NCBI GenBank assembly: GCA_910579285.1
Contig: CAJTTT010000010.1
Span: 25,670-89,669, forward strand
DNA: 64,000 nt
Source of the DNA: an uncultured Lachnospiraceae bacterium
Lineage (GTDB): Bacteria > Bacillota > Clostridia > Lachnospirales > Lachnospiraceae
Direction of reading: 5' to 3'
The position numbers and the translations under genes are program-made. The notes below the pieces were generated by a model. It was not told the DNA's origin. It did not search any database and saw only the letters and a program-made list of their open reading frames with translations. Below are positions 63,348-64,000 of this stretch, one piece after another; the first letter of the stretch is position 1, and each line of letters opens with the position of its first letter.

Positions 63348-64000
63348 ATGAAAATCAGTTATAATGCGGCGGCAATGCGCGCAAGTAATGCGTTAAATGC
63401 ATCGGACAGCAAGGTGTCCAAGTCTTTGGGACGTCTCTCTTCCGGCTTGAAAGTAACGACGTCGAAGGATAATCCTTCGGGCTATGCCATCGGCAGAAGA
63501 ATGAATGCGCAGATCACGGGTATCAATACGGCGACACAGAGTTCGAACAACGGCATTTCGGTAATCGAGACGGCCGATGGAGCGTTGACGGAAGTGCACG
63601 AGATGCTGCAGAGAATGAATGAGCTGGCAGTCAAGGGTGAGACCGGGACACTTACAACCGGCGACCGTATGACACTTGAAGCGGAGTTAAAGCAGCTCAA
63701 GCAGGAGATAACCAGAATTTCCACAGATACACAGTTTAATGGGCAGACGCTTTTGGACGGCACCTTTGATTTGCGTGGCTATACCAATAACAATAAGGTG
63801 AAAGTGGACTACTATTCGGACGAGGTGCTCCCGAAAAAGTATTCGATTACCGAGTTGAACATTGTTTATGACGCCGATGGCAAGATTGATAAGGATGCTA
63901 CCACGCTCACTCTGGGCCCCGAATTTCCGGCTGGAGTGGAGATATCCGAGACAACAAAGGATAAAATTACGTTAAAGGGCCCCGCGGATTTTGAGATGAC
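63348..64000 (+). CDS. Flagellin (second copy), cut by the window end
   Basis: The first 217 codons of a second flagellin. It agrees with the first gene over the same 653 bases except for about a dozen bases, almost all silent; two change residues in the sequence after VYG/VYD (GV to DA). Start ATG at 63348 with GGAGG upstream. Its C-terminus is outside the window. The copies form a long direct repeat in the genome (61273-61925 and 63348-64000) flanking fliS. Confidence 0.96.
   Translation, partial: MKISYNAAAMRASNALNASDSKVSKSLGRLSSGLKVTTSKDNPSGYAIGRRMNAQITGINTATQSSNNGISVIETADGALTEVHEMLQRMNELAVKGETGTLTTGDRMTLEAELKQLKQEITRISTDTQFNGQTLLDGTFDLRGYTNNNKVKVDYYSDEVLPKKYSITELNIVYDADGKIDKDATTLTLGPEFPAGVEISETTKDKITLKGPADFEM

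Noticed and set aside
61273..64000. The flagellin repeat as an assembly artefact.
   Set aside because: The copies differ at about a dozen positions and are separated by fliS with its own intact context; still worth long-read confirmation.

Overview
The window looks like chromosome of a motile, anaerobic, low-to-mid GC Firmicute of the class Clostridia, most likely a Lachnospiraceae gut bacterium. This is an inference from gene content and style: GGAGG-type ribosome sites, CpsBCD/LCP exopolysaccharide genes, several BlaI/M56 and YesMN-type regulators, flagellins with FliS, a CarD regulator, and AAA-ATPase/PD-(D/E)XK and AlbA_2 accessory genes. No rRNA, phage, transposase or CRISPR array was seen.

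Layout. 1-10.8 kb (minus strand): the distal part of an exopolysaccharide operon read from a promoter near 10.76 kb. Order: CpsB-type phosphatase, CpsC/Wzz adaptor, CpsD tyrosine kinase, LCP ligase, a sortase-B-like lipoprotein without catalytic residues, a secreted protein, the priming sugar transferase, an intruding AAA-ATPase/nuclease gene, a TagA-type glycosyltransferase and a broken GT4 glycosyltransferase. The first 2 kb are much more AT-rich than the rest. A divergent XRE regulator sits at 10.9 kb. 11-23 kb: M18 aminopeptidase, AraC/GyrI regulator, a BlaI-M56 pair with a perfect inverted-repeat operator, an Agr-like LytTR two-component pair, a membrane protein, an AT-rich AlbA_2 gene, a relic of an M56 C-terminus and a zinc phospholipase-C-like gene. 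23-30.5 kb: an ABC exporter, then an OmpR-type two-component system beside a MacB/FtsX-type ABC transporter (antimicrobial-peptide-sensing style). 30.6-35.4 kb: CheC-like protein, CarD regulator, ECF sigma factor with a membrane partner, ComFB, and a cation-efflux-like permease.

35.7-44.4 kb is the most unusual block. A ribose/galactose-type ABC importer has a substrate-binding protein that is an in-frame tandem duplication. It is followed by a YesN response regulator, a YesM kinase with almost no extracellular part, and an RbsA/MglA homologue in which both ATPase sites are destroyed. I read this as a candidate transporter-coupled sensing system with a dead ABC ATPase as a signalling subunit.

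44.5-51.4 kb holds housekeeping genes: tRNA-Lys(CTT), TatD, RsmA, a TPR plus degenerate AAA-like protein, and GlgB. 51.4-53.4 kb is a type II restriction-modification pair. 53.6-58 kb has a second BlaI-M56 pair with its own operator, followed by unrecognised small or secreted proteins, one with an apparent ATA start. 58.1-64 kb is a flagellar filament cluster: a large DUF6240/FliK-like protein, a flagellin, FliS, and a second, nearly identical flagellin cut by the window end.

All assignments come from reading the sequence and protein family knowledge; no search was run. Percent identities are by-eye estimates.
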